Source: Elysia crispata
Taxonomy: Eukaryota; Mollusca; Gastropoda; Plakobranchidae
Length of the DNA: 64,000 bases
Assembly (NCBI GenBank): GCA_033675545.1
Contig: JAWDGP010005301.1
Location: forward strand, 556,001 to 620,000
Reading direction: 5' to 3'
Shown here: positions 1 through 63,528 of the stretch, in pieces
Numbering within the stretch: the stretch's first letter is position 1
Layout of the letters: the number at the start of each line of letters is the position of its first letter
The notes under the pieces: model-generated
Told to the model about the DNA's origin: nothing
What the model saw: the letters and a program-made list of their open reading frames with translations, nothing else
Database searches by the model: none
Position numbers and translations under genes: made by a program

Positions 1-4074
<4,074 letters not shown>

Positions 4075-4075
<1 letters not shown>

Positions 4076-5722
4076 ACCTCTCTTTTACTCATTTTCTCTT
4101 CCTTTTCCGTTTTTAGCAAACGTCCCTAGCAAAAGTAGTTAATTAACTCTTGGTGCTAATCAACCAGCGGGTGATCCGCTCTTAAGTGAACCTGCGGCAC
4201 GCGCTAGGCGGGCCGATAAAAGGTTTTGCTACGCTCTCTATTGGTGTAGCCACCGTACCTGCGTCGGAAATATTGTTTTTAATGAAACAAGGGAGGGATA
4301 TCGAAGGAATGTGTAAGATACTGGAAAGGTTAAAACTACATAATAGAGTTCTATGGTGAAACCAGAACAATATCTGATTTGAAAGTGTTGTTTTTGTTTT
4401 TCTTTATTTTTGCGATTTTAACTTTGACAGAATGGGAGTTTTATATATTAGGATAAAAAAAGCTGTGCGTGGAGTAGAAAGTTAGGAAGGGGACAAATAG
4501 CCTTTGCGGGACATACAAGAGAGTCGGAGAATGCCAAGGTGAAATATGCAATCACAGCAAGAAGCTCGAAACTGCAGTAAATTTACTGCGAAATGTCATC
4601 TTACTTATTAAAAAAAATCATCCTCTGCATAAAGAAACTATATCAGACTTGTTAAAGTTTGAACAAAAATCAACGTAGAATCATATTGGTGTCCCGCAGT
4701 AAATTTCCCAACCGTCCTGACGAGGAGGCTGCACTGGGGGAAAGTAAATAATCCATCATCTTATTTGCTCCTTTTTTTTCGGGCCCAAAAACACGCTGGG
4801 TGGCGGCGGAGAAGTAAATGCCTCACTCTGAAACGATTTAAGCTCGGATCCAATTTTTTTATTAAGATGGAAATGGCTGACGAAATAAAAGGTTGAGCAG
4901 GTTAAGCCACAACTGCGTACCTTTCTTGTACCTTTTTTTTCTTTTTCTTTTTTTTTTTTTTTTTTCAAATTCTGTTTAGTAGGTTTTCAAAGAGCATATG
5001 GGTAAAAAGGTTTATAAAGGATAGTGAGTCCAAAAATTTTCTGTTCAAGTAGGAAAAATCTCAAAAGTTTGCAGCGCATAAAAATGGAAATAAATAAGCA
5101 AAGCAAGTATTTTGAAGTATGACTTCGGCACCAGACCACCTTGCCTGGCTCCCATTTTCCCGAGGTGTCGTGCGCGTCGAGCCTTTTCGCTTTGTTACAT
5201 TGGTTACCTGTGGCGAGAAACAACCCGTCTGGTCATTGCATTGTTCAGACTTAACTCCAGGCAGGTGGCAAGGTCTCATGTGTTAGCCTTGCTGATCGTC
5301 AATGGCCACTCCAGCTCCTGTATTAGCCTACTTGCCAAAACTGTATGAGGCGGCTGCGGGCCACTTGCCTTGAGGCGTGAGGCGCCAACAATATTGGTAT
5401 TTTCTCTGTGATTCTCTCTACAGTCACACTCACTTCAAGCATCATCGATGCTGACAGGGCCAAACACAAAACGACTGTTCTGCCTGGATGAATCTATCTG
5501 AAATGTTTTACCTAGTTCAGTTGTTTTACTTTACCTCAATAGGTTTTATCAGATTTTTCATGGTCAGGTAAGATCTGTTGTTCAACACTGTGAAGTGTCA
5601 TGAAATACAGGCATGTTTAATCTATAGCATTTCAAGGTTTATAGCCTTGTAGTGGACTTTTTCCTAAAATGTACACAGAATCGTGTCAAATTGTGGAAAA
5701 CGGTGGTTCTATTACAGGGTGA

Positions 5723-5724
<2 letters not shown>
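4075..5724. other. Gene-free stretch with two CpG-containing blocks
   Basis: No gene recognised. Blocks at about 4160-4265 and 5120-5395 are GC-richer and CpG-bearing against an AT-rich background. The first contains a small inverted repeat, AGCGG-GTGAT-CCGCT. They may be regulatory elements upstream of Otp or old repeat fragments; the sequence alone does not decide. Confidence 0.3.

Positions 5725-5800
<76 letters not shown>
5725..5800. repeat. (GA)n microsatellite
   Basis: Perfect 76-bp AG/GA tract followed by a short CAGA run. It is the only long GA-on-plus tract on the Otp side of the window and lies upstream of the gene. Confidence 0.98.
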
Positions 5801-5801
<1 letters not shown>

Positions 5802-6599
5802 AGACAGACAGACCGAGACGTACAAAAGAGAGAAAGAAGAGTTAGACCGCAAATAAACGGAGAGTGGAAAACAGTTCGCTAAAGTATATATGGAAAGCGT
5901 TCAGTGGGTGTGATGAGTTGAAGCATTGATTTGGGCCGTGACATCTAGAAAAAAAAATTAAGGAACGAAAGATCACCCAGGGGACGTACCGAGAGCTGAG
6001 AGAAGACAACTTGGCCTAGAAGCGTGAGCGCTTTTAGAAGATAGAGGTCGGTTTGCATGAGGGGTATTTTGTTGGAACATTATAGAACCATTACATATCA
6101 TGGTTTAATTAGACTGCTGAGAAATGTAAAAATATATAACTAATAGACAATAATACAAGTGTACTTTTAATATTCAATTGAAACGCATCTTTATATAAAT
6201 TGAAAATTGTAGCTTGAAAAGTTAAAAAAGATGAAATACAATTGTTAAGAAAAGTTAGCTGGTTTTTACTAATTGAGCCACAAAATGAATGTTGACTTTG
6301 GGTGTATTAAAATTAATCAGTCAAACAATATCTGTTTAGCCGGCCAATTGGCTTCATTCCCCAACCAAACCTAAATAGACTTGTGAGTGTCTTATGGAAG
6401 ATTTTACTTTAATGTGTCGTGAAAACTTTGGAACCGTGATATGACCATGTCATGAGTGACAGAAAGACGCTGACATCCAGCAGTGATAGTTTAGTTGATA
6501 GTAAAAATTATAAGAAATGCGAAAAAAAACAACATGACGTCTGTGCAGATTGAGCTATCCCTCAGCCCTGCCCCTTCTTCCAGTTCTTTGTCTAATGAT

Positions 6600-6864
6600 A
6601 ATATTAGTCCCATCCGAGAGTTTTGTCCTAAGCTGACAGTTTTCGTGACCACGGATCGATCCGAAAAGCTTGGCACCGGAAACATAGCTGCTAGGCGAGC
6701 GATCGAGTGGGCGGGGCTAAGCTGGCACCGTACCCGCTGCGCCAACCAATGACTGTGTGGCGTATCAATACGAAGGACGGCCCCCTCTATAGAACAACTC
6801 TTAAATGATTGTATTTCCCTTTAATTTGGCCTCCAGTTAAACTCCAAATCAGTTCGTAATCAAG
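6600..6864 (+). promoter_or_regulatory. Putative Otp proximal promoter / 5'UTR
   Basis: This block ahead of the Otp start codon is locally GC-richer and CpG-containing compared with the flanking AT-rich DNA. It carries a GC-box-like GGGCGGGGC at 6709-6717 and an ATCGATC at 6655-6661. No clear TATA box was seen. A short out-of-frame ORF (6495-6752, 85 codons) overlaps the block and could act as a uORF if transcription starts upstream; it has no recognisable domain. Assignment rests on position and composition only. Confidence 0.4.
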
Positions 6865-32291
<25,427 letters not shown>

Positions 32292-32453
32292 AACAGACCA
32301 CTATCGACAAGTTACATGTGGCATGATGTGGGATAAATTGCAAGACGAAGACTGCAGCGCATGCAATTGAAGACCAAAAGGAGAGGAACGGTGAAAAGAC
32401 TACAGAATAGAATTCCAGTAAAGTAAAATCGTGGCATTATATACACCAGAAAT

Positions 32454-32459
32454 AATAAA
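32454..32459 (+). terminator. Possible proximal Otp polyadenylation signal
   Basis: AATAAA 165 bp after the Otp stop codon, followed by a T-rich stretch at 32465. A second AATAAA at 35084-35089 could end a longer 3'UTR. Confidence 0.4.
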
Positions 32460-32618
32460 GACTATTTTTTTTTCAAATGAGACGCCTTTGTAAACACTAT
32501 TCCATGATGCAAAAATGATAAAAGATGTACATGTCTTTCTCTCTTTGTCTCTTTGCCTTTCTATCTGACTGTTAACTTGTCAGTTCGTCTGTCTGTTCGC
32601 CTCCCTTTATTTGTATAG

Positions 32619-32725
<107 letters not shown>

Positions 32726-33956
32726 CTCCTAAATCCCCGAACTCTGGCAAAAAGGAAGAGAATATGTATACACGCACACACCTCTACTAAAAAAACATAG
32801 AAGTCAATCATATTTTTTGAGTTTTGTGAGCACTCTAAAAAAAAAGAGATTTTTATTAAAGGATTGCTACACATGGTCTTATCTTTTTATTATATTTGAA
32901 TCTTTGGTATGTTTCAATGAAAGAAAAAATTATGTTAATGATAAACTTGACTTTCAACAGCATGTTTAAGTCTTAAGGATATGATCATTCTTGTGTTCCT
33001 CCTTGCCACCTATTGTGTTAGCGGCTCTGTACATAACTTTTTTTATACATATATATATATATAGCCACGTCCCATGACAAAACGAATACGACCACAATGC
33101 ACAGGGTGCAGGAAAGTATATATTTCATTTTAAAAGAAAGTGGGGAGCAAATCATACTTTGAGTGCAGATTTCCGTTTATTTTGAAGTGGTTGCTTTTCT
33201 TATTTATTTTGGAAATGCGTTTTAATTTTGAATTTTCAGAGCAATTTCTAGCGAGTTGTCATTACAAGACTTTGAGATGGATGACTATCTTTCATTGCCA
33301 ATTTATTGTGGATACCGATGGTTTCTATGTTTTGAGATGTTAGTACCTTTAATAACCCTTTGACTTAGAGGTCACTTTTGATGTATGGATTTGTTAGAAT
33401 GTCGGATTCATTTCGGAAACGGCCTAAACTTTTGTAAACATATTAAAAAATTATCATATTTCTTTTAAAACTAGCCAATTTCTTTTCAAGTTTATTAAAT
33501 TTGCAAACATTTGCGTTTCACTTTGTGCGAACAGTCTTTACCAGCATGAATAGGAAAGAATTAGAAGAACTAGTAAGCCCGCGCAACATTTCTTCAAATT
33601 GTTGAATAAGTGTTGTACCATTCTTTGTCTATAAATGTTCAAGATCAATTCGACTGCACCTATTTTCTTTCCATAGTATACATAGTATTAATGTATTATT
33701 GATCATTTAACCGTAGACTGATGCTAGAGGAGAGGTAAAAAGAAAAATCGTAAGGTCAAAATAGTTATCATCAATCTCCTTCATTGTGTTCAGCGGTTTA
33801 TGTCAAATATTTACTCCCATTATAATATCGACCGTGAGCAGAAGTATCCTATTCTCTACAACATCACCAAAACCATTATAGCCAGATCAGTGTAAATAAT
33901 TTTACAATGTAGTCGTAATCTGGCAACAATGCGATGAACCACCAATATAAGATCTA

Positions 33957-34386
<430 letters not shown>

Positions 34387-35398
34387 ATTTCTATTACTAT
34401 TCTAATAGCCCGAAAATGAAAATTGATTTGATATAATTATAGTAGTCATGCCGTGAGTAAATAGATGTGATCAAATTTGGTTAAATTCCCGCATATCGAC
34501 GTGCTGAGTCTCATAACGGATTCTATGGTGCAATATTGTTGAAAGAGTGTCCATCTAGCTTACTCAAAGATTAATTTTTTTCATGTATACCCTTGGAATT
34601 GATTACATTTAGGAGTTATCATTAAGTTTTCATTATAAGCATTTTATTGCAATAAGAATCTTCAAAACATTTCATATTCCAGTATAAATATTATTTTGTA
34701 TATTCATTCAGTGGAATAAAGTGGTTCCGTCTGGTCTAATCACCAACCATGTTGGTTTGAGCACACTGTAGTTGTGTAATGATGACGTCTGTATTGCTCA
34801 TTTTACAATCGTTAGTTATCCCCTCCATTTCCATCTTCTATAAAAATTTTGTATACGAAATGCTGTTTTTTTAACTACTGCCACAGCTAACAAAAAATGT
34901 CACTGTATTATGTACGGATGCCGTTTGAAAATTGATTTTTTTTTTAAACCTAGTCTTTTACAGTCCTGAAAATTGTTCCCATGGTTTGCACTATGTATAT
35001 ATTCTTTGTAAATTAGGCTTTAAATCATTTCATTGATCATGATGTAAATATTATCCAGTCAACATTTGCCGTACTGTGAAGGAAATAAATTATACGTTGA
35101 AAAGCCATTATTGTCTTGAATTTATTGATGGTAAGCAATAAGTTGGAGACGTTTGAGTGATGGGTCCAAGTTTAATGAGAGGATGGCTACTAGAGCCTGA
35201 CTGAGAAGGTAAACGGGCTGTCAAAAGAGTATCAAAATTTACAAATCCTGTAATCGTAATATGGGAAAAGAAAAAAGAGGAAAAAATGAGAGGAGAAACA
35301 GATTATACTGGAGCAGAAAAAAACGAGAAGGAAGAGGATGTAATAGGAAGAAGAGCAAGAACAAGAACAAAAAGGAGGAGGAGGAGGTGACAAAGGAA

Positions 35399-35399
<1 letters not shown>

Positions 35400-35430
<31 letters not shown>

Positions 35431-35544
35431 GGCGATAAAGGAGGAAGAGGAAGAGAAAAAGAAAAAAAAAATATCAAAAGAAAGAATTTTTTTGCCTGAT
35501 ATTCTTAATTAGGCACCTATAGTGTTGCTATTGTTATTTAGTTT

Positions 35545-35594
<50 letters not shown>
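35400..35594. repeat. (GAT)n and (AT)n repeats
   Basis: GAT tract 35400-35429 in a purine-rich stretch (35260-35480) and a perfect AT tract 35547-35594. Confidence 0.95.
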
Positions 35595-35597
<3 letters not shown>

Positions 35598-36300
35598 TAT
35601 CAGACCTTCATTCCAATGAGTATGAGTTGACCGGAGAAAGAAAATTTAACTTAACAGTTGAAGAGATGTTCATGTTTAGCATAATTAGTATAGATTTATC
35701 ACAAAATAAGTTACACCTGGGGTTGTGTGAAAAAAAGAAGAAAAGTAAATAAATAACTCTTTAATGAAAATGTGACAAACCGAAAAAAACAAGGGTATTC
35801 AAGGGGCGGCGTAACAAATATGAACGGTACAATAAAGAAACTGAAAACTGCCCTGCATAAATTTCTGAAATAATTAAATCCGGGATACCTCCTTCCCATA
35901 AACCAAACTCTGCTAGTAGCAGATTAATGCTTGGTAGCTCAAGGGGCAATTTCGCACATTTTTAGCCCTTTATGGAAAAGTTCGTTAAAATTATTCGGTA
36001 AAGTAATCATTTGATTAACAAAATTCAAAGAAAAAAAAAAGCAACCAAACTTGATATGACTTAATTCCGACAGACATAATATGCTGGATGAATAAAGATA
36101 TATTGAGATATAAATAAGCTGGCAGGCCTTCTGTACATTTTCATGATAGGCCTATCTGATGTGGACTTTACGATGAATTGAATATGTCTTGAAGTTATGG
36201 TACCAACCCCATTTAACTGAATATTGAAACAAAATCTTATTTGATAGCTAAAATATTTTTTTCAACAAGCTAAAATAAGAGTGGAGCCAGAGCCACAGTG

Positions 36301-39300
36301 GTCATCATTGACAGTGGACAGTCATGGTGGTTGAGGCTAATCAAAAGTTTGGTATAATATAAATAGTGAACAATTTTCACTTAGAAGAAGCAGCTGTACA
36401 GAGTTAAAGTTTTTTTTCACTTTTTGTTGTTGGAATACAAAGGACATATGTGCATGAAGTTCTAGCTTAAGTTCAGATAATAAAACATCTCGTGGACCAT
36501 TACCTGTGGGAAACCTCAACTCGTGTAGAGCTACATCAGGAAGGTTGAACAGGCTCAACAGCAGACACCTTTTTAAAATCACTTTTAAAATTTTTGAATG
36601 TTTTATTGCAATTTGAAATTGTCTTACTTTTCGTTTGTAAAAAGACGTCTATAAACTTGAAGTTCTTCCAAATGAGGGACTGCCAGTCTTTTTAATTTTA
36701 ATTACTTTTTTATTTTTCCCCCATTAGAGGATGAGAGCATTAGCAGATTTCACGTGTAGTTCAGATGGAAATAGGAATAGGGTTACGGGAGTTGTGGAAA
36801 AGTCCGATAGAGCTAAAAACAATCCTATGAAGAGATACTAATGAGAGGGAAGTCTATATGTCATCATAGAGTGAGTCATCTCATTCAACATCTATTTCCA
36901 TTTGATACCTTCAGCTACAAGTACAAGAAAGTAGAGCATTACAAGTTTTCCATATAAAAAATGAACAACGAGTCTAATGACCTACAATTAATTTGACGAA
37001 AATGTCTTCTCATTTATTTAGATATGATCAAAAAGATAAACCCACTCTTTCTAAGTCTAAATTCAAATGATTAATAATGTGCTTTCAGAGTATATTAAAA
37101 AGTGTAATGCTCGTGAAGAGAGTTAAATTATCATGAGCAACCAAATAAAAAAGAGACTATGAGATAAATATACTTTTCAAGCATTGCTTTCCTTATTCAC
37201 ATATCTGTCTATTGCACCATTTAACCCTCAAACTAGATAAGGACTGCTCAAATGTCTGTGTTGATGTAACATCACATATCAGAATACAAATGTTGATGTA
37301 CTGTATTTTATGATGACCCTATTCTTATATTGTATCAACACAGGCACTACACACTCAGTTTATTTAAACTAGCATTGTTTACCAATCATTGTTGCTTGTT
37401 GTCTTTACATTGATATTAACATAACAAGTGACTATTTTAATAACTCAGGACTTTCAATAAATTAGCATGTTAAAGACATAAATGCAGTGAGTAACCACCA
37501 TTACCATTTTACAATAGCCTATAGCTGTGTTACTGTTAAGCCTAAATCTACGCTAATACCAAGAATATTTAGAACCTTCTTTTCACTCTATTTTTGCTTT
37601 TTGTCACAGATGTAAAGACATTATAGGCTGTAAAAGATGACCACAGAAAAAAATAAACAAGTTTTGTTCAGTTATATAGCTACATGGGGTGGAAACATAA
37701 TGATTTACGAGAAATGAGGTGAGGAACTCTTCAATTTTAGCAAAAAAAAAAATCAATAGCTACAATAAGAAAATCTATTTGGAACTTTTCAAGTGTGCCT
37801 TCTCCAGAAAATGTTGCACTATGAGATGCAAAATTAGGTGGAGTCTACTTCATATGACTACTTTCACATCTGTGACTATAAATTAAGATTAAAAAAAAAA
37901 AAAAATTCAACACAAAGACAAACATTCATTTATAAGATCTCTTCAGTAACTTTTATTTCATAAACTGCATCTCTTGAAATATTGAACATAATGTCAAACA
38001 CATATACATAAACAGTTTCTTACAAAGATGATATAACTAGTAAGGAAAGTGACAGATGAAGAATTGATTACTTACAATCAGCTCAGCACAAACTCCCAAA
38101 ACTTTTGATAATTATGTAATTTGTGATGGGTACAATCATATTTTATTCATTTTTATAAATCACCACCTGAACTTAAGTTCTCAATATCTGTAAAAACAAC
38201 TCATCTCACAAAAAGAAGTTAAAAAAATATTTTCAGAACAGTAAAACGAGGAGCAATGAGCCTATTGAATTTTTCTTGGCTAAGACATAAAATAGTCCCT
38301 TGTTATGACACCATCAAAATCCATACATTTATGTCCACAAAAGTAGCCCATCAAGATTATACATATGAAAGCAACCTTAATAAAGCGTCGAGATACGGCC
38401 CTAAAAAAATTTAATGTTCAATGAGGTTAAAAACCAGTCTTAGTAAATACCCCCCACCCTCCAAAAAAAAAACAAAAAAAAACTTAAATTAGCTTTCTAA
38501 ATGGCTACTTCAGGAGAATGAAGAGATTTCAACCATCAAATTTATACTAGAGAATTAAAGTTACTATGAAAATCATACAAAAAGATTCTAAATGCTCAAA
38601 AGTTGCTAATTGTTTTTAATTATAAGGCATATAAAATTACTGCCACTGATATTTACATCTTAAAAATTGTTGCATCATATTCATTTGGTATAGTTGCAAG
38701 ATGATATACCTGGCAGTTTCATCTTATAATATTATACAGTAGTTAAAGGTAAAGATTTAAAGTTTTGAAAAGACAAAAAAAAATATAAAAATATCCAGAA
38801 GGCATTGTGGCCTGTAACTAAATCAAAGACGCTGGACCTGAATCTGTGAATCATGATTCATCATGACCTCTGTTGGTATCAGTCTGCATCAGCCTCCGCT
38901 TCATTGCACAACATCTTGGAGCCCACTTGTACACTTTCACTTTATAGTTAAGTATTAAAGTAAAAGCCATTTTCTCACTTTCCTCATCTTCTGACTAAGA
39001 GAGATGCATGCATACACATTCATTCATATATATGTATATATATATATATAAAATCAGGAGACAATTTTTAAATGAATTTGAAGAAGAGAAAGAGAATAAA
39101 CTCGAACTTTACACACTAATAAAAAGCTCCCAATATTATAAAATTTCTTTTAGCCTTTTGGGCTCAAATTAAGACACAGAATGAAACATATCTTTGTTTT
39201 CATCTCTTGAAAATTTAACTCCAAATGTATAAACATTACCATGGTTTTCAAAAGTCTTTTTTCTCTATCCTTTATCTTGTTAAGGTAGTACCCAATGCAA

Positions 39301-39567
39301 TTTATTTTTTTAAACATGTCAAAATCAAGCTCCATGTCTATGCACTGCCATCATTTTCAAACAGGCAGAGATCATATAGACTTGATCAGAAATTAATTCT
39401 CAAGACCCAAAGATCAAGATCATATTTTCTATGTAAGCGAACCCTTGGCAGTTGTTAAGTTCAGGTCTGGCTCAGCATGCTTGTTCCACACTGTGATCAG
39501 CAAATAATTTTCAAATGGCTTTCATCTTTAAAAATTGTTATATTCTGAATATGACCACATTAAAATG

Positions 39568-39659
<92 letters not shown>

Positions 39660-39701
39660 GAGAGACAGAGACAGACAGACTGACAGAGAGTTAGAGAGAA
39701 A

Positions 39702-39747
<46 letters not shown>

Positions 39748-42243
39748 GGTGGCAGATAGAAGAACACACAGATACAGATGGGAAATAATGCCCTACCTTA
39801 TAAGATAATAACTTTATTAATCATACAGATATGAGTAGTTGAAACGATTTTTTGGGTCATTGCATATCTTTAAAAGGAAAAGAAAAACTCATGAAATCAG
39901 CAACTTCAAATCTTGACATAAAAAATTGTCAGGTATGCTTAACCTAGAAATGTTTCCGTAATAGGCAAATGCTCTTTTTTTCCTGCTTGAATTTTCAGAA
40001 ATTTAGTCTCAATACAAGTCAACATTCATTCGCTAATCCATAGTCAAATGGCCTGCATAGACCAAACTATGGCAGACTAAAAAACAACGAAATGAAAACT
40101 GATCAAAGTATGTATATTGGTCTTAATCAAAATGTATAAAAAACTTTCGAAAGGGTAACAAAAGAAAGCATATTAAATATTTACACTGGCACTACTAAAT
40201 AAAGTAAGTGAAATAAAATTATGCCAATGAAAGTTATTTAGCAATATAAAAGAGAGTTAAACTAACAAGGCACAAAAGCTCAGTGCACATTGCAGATGTT
40301 GACAGAATTTGAGGAGGAAAAAAACTGGCATAGAATAATGTAAGTATTTACAGTATCTTTTTTCATTTGCTTACATGAGACATCATTTGCTTACATGAGA
40401 CTTACTTGATCTTGTCGAATGTAGCCCAGATATTGTAGTTTTAAAACACAATTGCAAGCTTATATCTAACATTTTTAATGGACCTCTTGTAAAATTGTCT
40501 AAAAGAGATTGCAATGATACATCGATGAAGTTTGAAACTAAAGCTTTTAAATGGTTGCTAAGTAAAAAAAAAAAAAAAAATAAGTAAAAAACAATAACAC
40601 ACTAACTCAAAAGAGTCCACATTCAAGATATCAGAGAGAAGATAAGAAGAAAAATGATGCCTCCTAGTTTCTAAATACTCATATACAAACATGTCTACAA
40701 ATGATGCATGCTAGTCTGGAGTGCATAAAAACAATCTTGCACATATGCATGGAGCATAATACCCATTTTATTTCATGTCAAGTATCTGGGTTAATCTAAT
40801 TGAATGGGGAAAGGGGCTTTAAAACACTGATGACATTTTTTAAGGTTAAAAAACCACCCTGTTATCACTTTCCATTTCTTTTTGTGATTTTGGATATTAC
40901 CATATATTTAGAATGAAGCATAAACCATATTTCCAAAATTTTTATTCAATTGTGATTGCTGGAGTAAATACATAAAAAAAGTCATTTGTATCATTTTCAC
41001 ATTTGTCAATTAAACAAAAAAAATCAATTGAATTGATGGGAAAAAAAAGAGTGGTGGAAAAATAAACACCACATGAACATGAAGGTTTTGCTTTGCACTA
41101 AAATGAGGCAAAATAATAATCTTTTCAGAAGATTTCCACACTCAAAACAAAAAGCAAAATATGCACAGAATATACAAGAAAAAAACTTTTGAAAAATTAA
41201 ATGACAGCAGCTATTTACCTTTTGATCATGATAATAGAAATGAAGAAAATGTGTAAAGTTCCAAAATTTAAGAACTTTTACAATCATTTCTTACATTTAT
41301 GTTAAGATATGAAGAGTTGTATTAAAAAGTAAATTTTAACTTTGCATTTTCATTTATCAACTGCCTCTTACACTTGAAGGTGTTACTATATAGAGATGTC
41401 AAGACTTGGTCACCTTGATAAAATGAATTATGCCCTATGACAAAAACATTTTGGAAATGTACCAATTTTTTAAAAAAAAAAAAAAAAAAAAAAAGAATCT
41501 TAACATTTTGAAATGATTTATGTGATTCTCAACTTGTGACAAGGTAAAATTTAAAGAGGTAAAGATACATGGCACAGTTTCAGATATGAACCAAAATTTT
41601 TTTTCATATTTCCAAACAAAGGCATAACATGCAGATAAATGATTATTTTCAGCAAAATCAAATAGTATTTTTTCATTCCTTTTAAATAACAAAAACTGCT
41701 GGAGAAGATTCTAAGTTTCTCTGCTTTAAATTTTTTTAGTTCTATCAGCAATAATTAATTATACCAATATCAAAATGCCTCATTTCATCGCCGTCAGTGG
41801 ACATCTTTTAGAAGTTTTAATAAAAGCACAACAAAATATCTTTCCTCTTACTAACTATTATGCACTACCTCATGGGGATGAAAAAGAACAATTTTTATGG
41901 TATATGTAAGTTAAAAAAAAACATACACAAGAAAAAAAGTGCAGATAGCACAGATGTTTCATTTGAACACTCTGGATTCTGCATGGTAAAGATAAAACTT
42001 TTTTTTTAACATTCCTCCCCATTTAGCTTTGGAAAAATGCAAAATAGCATATTTAGTTATCCCATATCTTATGTGATTAAGTAGACACAAGTCAGAAAAC
42101 AAAGGAAGATTACTTTGTCAAATGCTACCAATTAGTTTTCACTTATTACTTGACAGAATGACTTATTCATTTTTGTTGAAGAACAAAATGTTTGTTTCAT
42201 TTCTGAAATTTTGCTTTCTCTTTTTTTTACTGCTCAAATGTGC
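36301..42243 (-). other. Downstream of ARNT: possible long 3'UTR / intergenic
   Basis: Almost 6 kb of AT-rich DNA without recognisable coding exons, and with only one long microsatellite (39574-39747). Several AATAAA hexamers occur on the - strand (for example near 40940, 39300, 37950, 37010 and 36600), so the ARNT mRNA end cannot be fixed. A 20-bp direct tandem repeat lies at 40364-40403. Confidence 0.4.
39574..39747. repeat. (GA)n and (GAT)n microsatellites
   Basis: GA tract 39574-39664 with a few CAGA units, then GAT 39701-39747. Confidence 0.97.
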
Positions 42244-61286
<19,043 letters not shown>

Positions 61287-62969
61287 TTCTGCCAGGACAA
61301 GATATGACTAGATTAGATTTAGATCTAATCTTGACTGAAAATAAAAATTACGTAAGGATGGTTATGTAGATATCATGTCTTTCCCTTAACATGTCAAAAA
61401 TAGAAGTCCCAATTCAACTTAAATTTTAGGATCACACAATGCAACTGTTATGTAATATTGCGATTATTAGTATTTCTCAAAAAGTATGAGATTAATATGA
61501 AACTATATTATATTGAGAACAATGAAAGCATTTATTTGTAGCAAGTTATATAAATACTTTATATAGTAATTTCGCAAACATTTAATATTAGTTCTTACTA
61601 AGTCTTTGAAAAATATGAACTCACTTTTTTTAGATCTGAGCTAACATTGTTTAAAACAAGGGTTTCAACAAGCTTTTAGAAAGATATCTAACTACACTTT
61701 TCCCATACCATGCCTATATAATATACATATGTAACTGATCCATGTGATTTCAGAACTAATCATTCCCTGTCAACCAGTCCATTATTTAGCAATAACTATT
61801 CACAAGTTACCAAAAGTGTTACAAGGTATGCAGATGTGATTAGGATGTGTTCACCGTGTGTAGAAAATTATAATTATGTATTATAAATAAGGGTAGAAAA
61901 ATCAGTGGATTGATCTTTAGATGTAAAATATATGTACATGAATTAGTCATTGCAGAGGTTAAAACAAATTTTCTTCAACTTCCTTGCTGTTATGTATAAC
62001 ATATATAGATAAAATAATGAGCGTAACTGATTTCTCAAATAAAGTCTCAACAAAAGCCAATGTGCGATTCCCTGAAAAAATAAAGCTTGAACTGGTTGAA
62101 GTATAAAAATTAACATTATACTTATAGATATATGCTAAAAACTTGCATTTTTAAACAAGGTCTATCGATTGATTAAAACGTCTCCAAGCCTTTTATTTTT
62201 CATTAACTTAAAAAAAGTAATAAGAATGTGCACTCATGAATCACTGAAAAAAAATTTGGTCAATTCAGATCATTTTTTTTTCTTATGAAGCTTAAAAAAT
62301 GTACAAGCAATACTCCCATTTTTAATGTAATTTTAAAGATTGGGACATTAGAAGTTATTCCAACTTCATTCATAATACCATGATCCACAATATATGTTTT
62401 TAAGAAAATGCCAGCTGATGCCTATTCAATGAAGTCACAGAAGTGGCAAGCAAATCCGCAACCAAAAATCACACTTTGTCACTTGTACAGTTGTAGATAC
62501 CTAACTCTCTTGAATTGATATATTTTTCTTTAGTACTAAATTATATGGATGTTAATTATCAGATATAAGTATACTTTTCTCTATAAACAAAAATGAATTT
62601 CATACAAAATCCATCTTAATTTTCTTCAAAATTCAATTAAAAAAAACAAGCACTTTCTTTCCCCTGTAGTACTGTGAGGTGGCCCTCATATGAGTGGATG
62701 CAATAAAAGACTTTATACTGTAATTTGTTGCTCTTAGCCATATGTGTCAAATGGTTTCACCCAGACAGTGACCTCTAGATGATGAATTGGAGCAGTTACA
62801 GAAGTACCTTCTAGATCTAATTCTCATTACAAGTCATTTCATCCAGATTTAGATCTAGACTAGACTGAAGTCAACTAACAGTAAATTTGTCATTAATGGC
62901 GCTGAAATGTTGATATAAGGGACTTTGGCAGTCATCATGATAATGCTTTCAATTTCTAATATAGAAATA

Positions 62970-63072
62970 CTAGATATCTAGATCTAGATCTAGAAATTCT
63001 AGCTCTAGATCTAGTAGAATACTACTCTATCTAGATCTAGATCTAGATCTAGATCTAGATCTAGATCTAGAT
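62970..63072. repeat. (CTAGAT)n self-complementary hexamer array
   Basis: Exactly seven perfect CTAGAT units at 63031-63072, preceded by broken units from 62970. The repeat is its own reverse complement, so the array is at once a tandem repeat and a perfect inverted repeat. Related short runs are scattered through the window. Confidence 0.95.
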
Positions 63073-63528
63073 TTAAAGATCTGTGGATTTTAATTTTAGA
63101 TTTTCGATAGCTCTATGTATGATGACGACATTCTTTTACAAACCTGTTTTATTTATTTAATTCGTTGTTTTAGTTTTCTTACTATTTTTCAAGGCTCAAT
63201 TGACACTAGATCTAAAAGTCAGTGAATTTTAGAAACGTTATTTTCGATTTCAGTTGACAGTCCTGTTCCGATGGCCAAATTTAGCCGAGATCTGGATCTT
63301 GCCTACACCAATGTAATATATAGTTATGCAAGCAAATTTTCTACACTGAGCAAACGGAATTTAGATGATCTAGATAGGATTTAGAGTAATGAAATTCAAC
63401 TGGTTTAACTGGAATTACGTGGTAATGTCTTGGTGATCTAGATTCTAGATCTGGATTCTAGATTCATCAAAAGACTTTGTTATCCCTTAGAAAATATAAA
63501 CCGGAAACTGTTTAAGAACATATTGTAT

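Noticed and set aside
6495..6752. 85-codon ORF just upstream of Otp as a separate gene
   Set aside because: No recognisable domain, out of frame with Otp, and overlapped by an ORF of similar length on the other strand. Kept only as a possible uORF.
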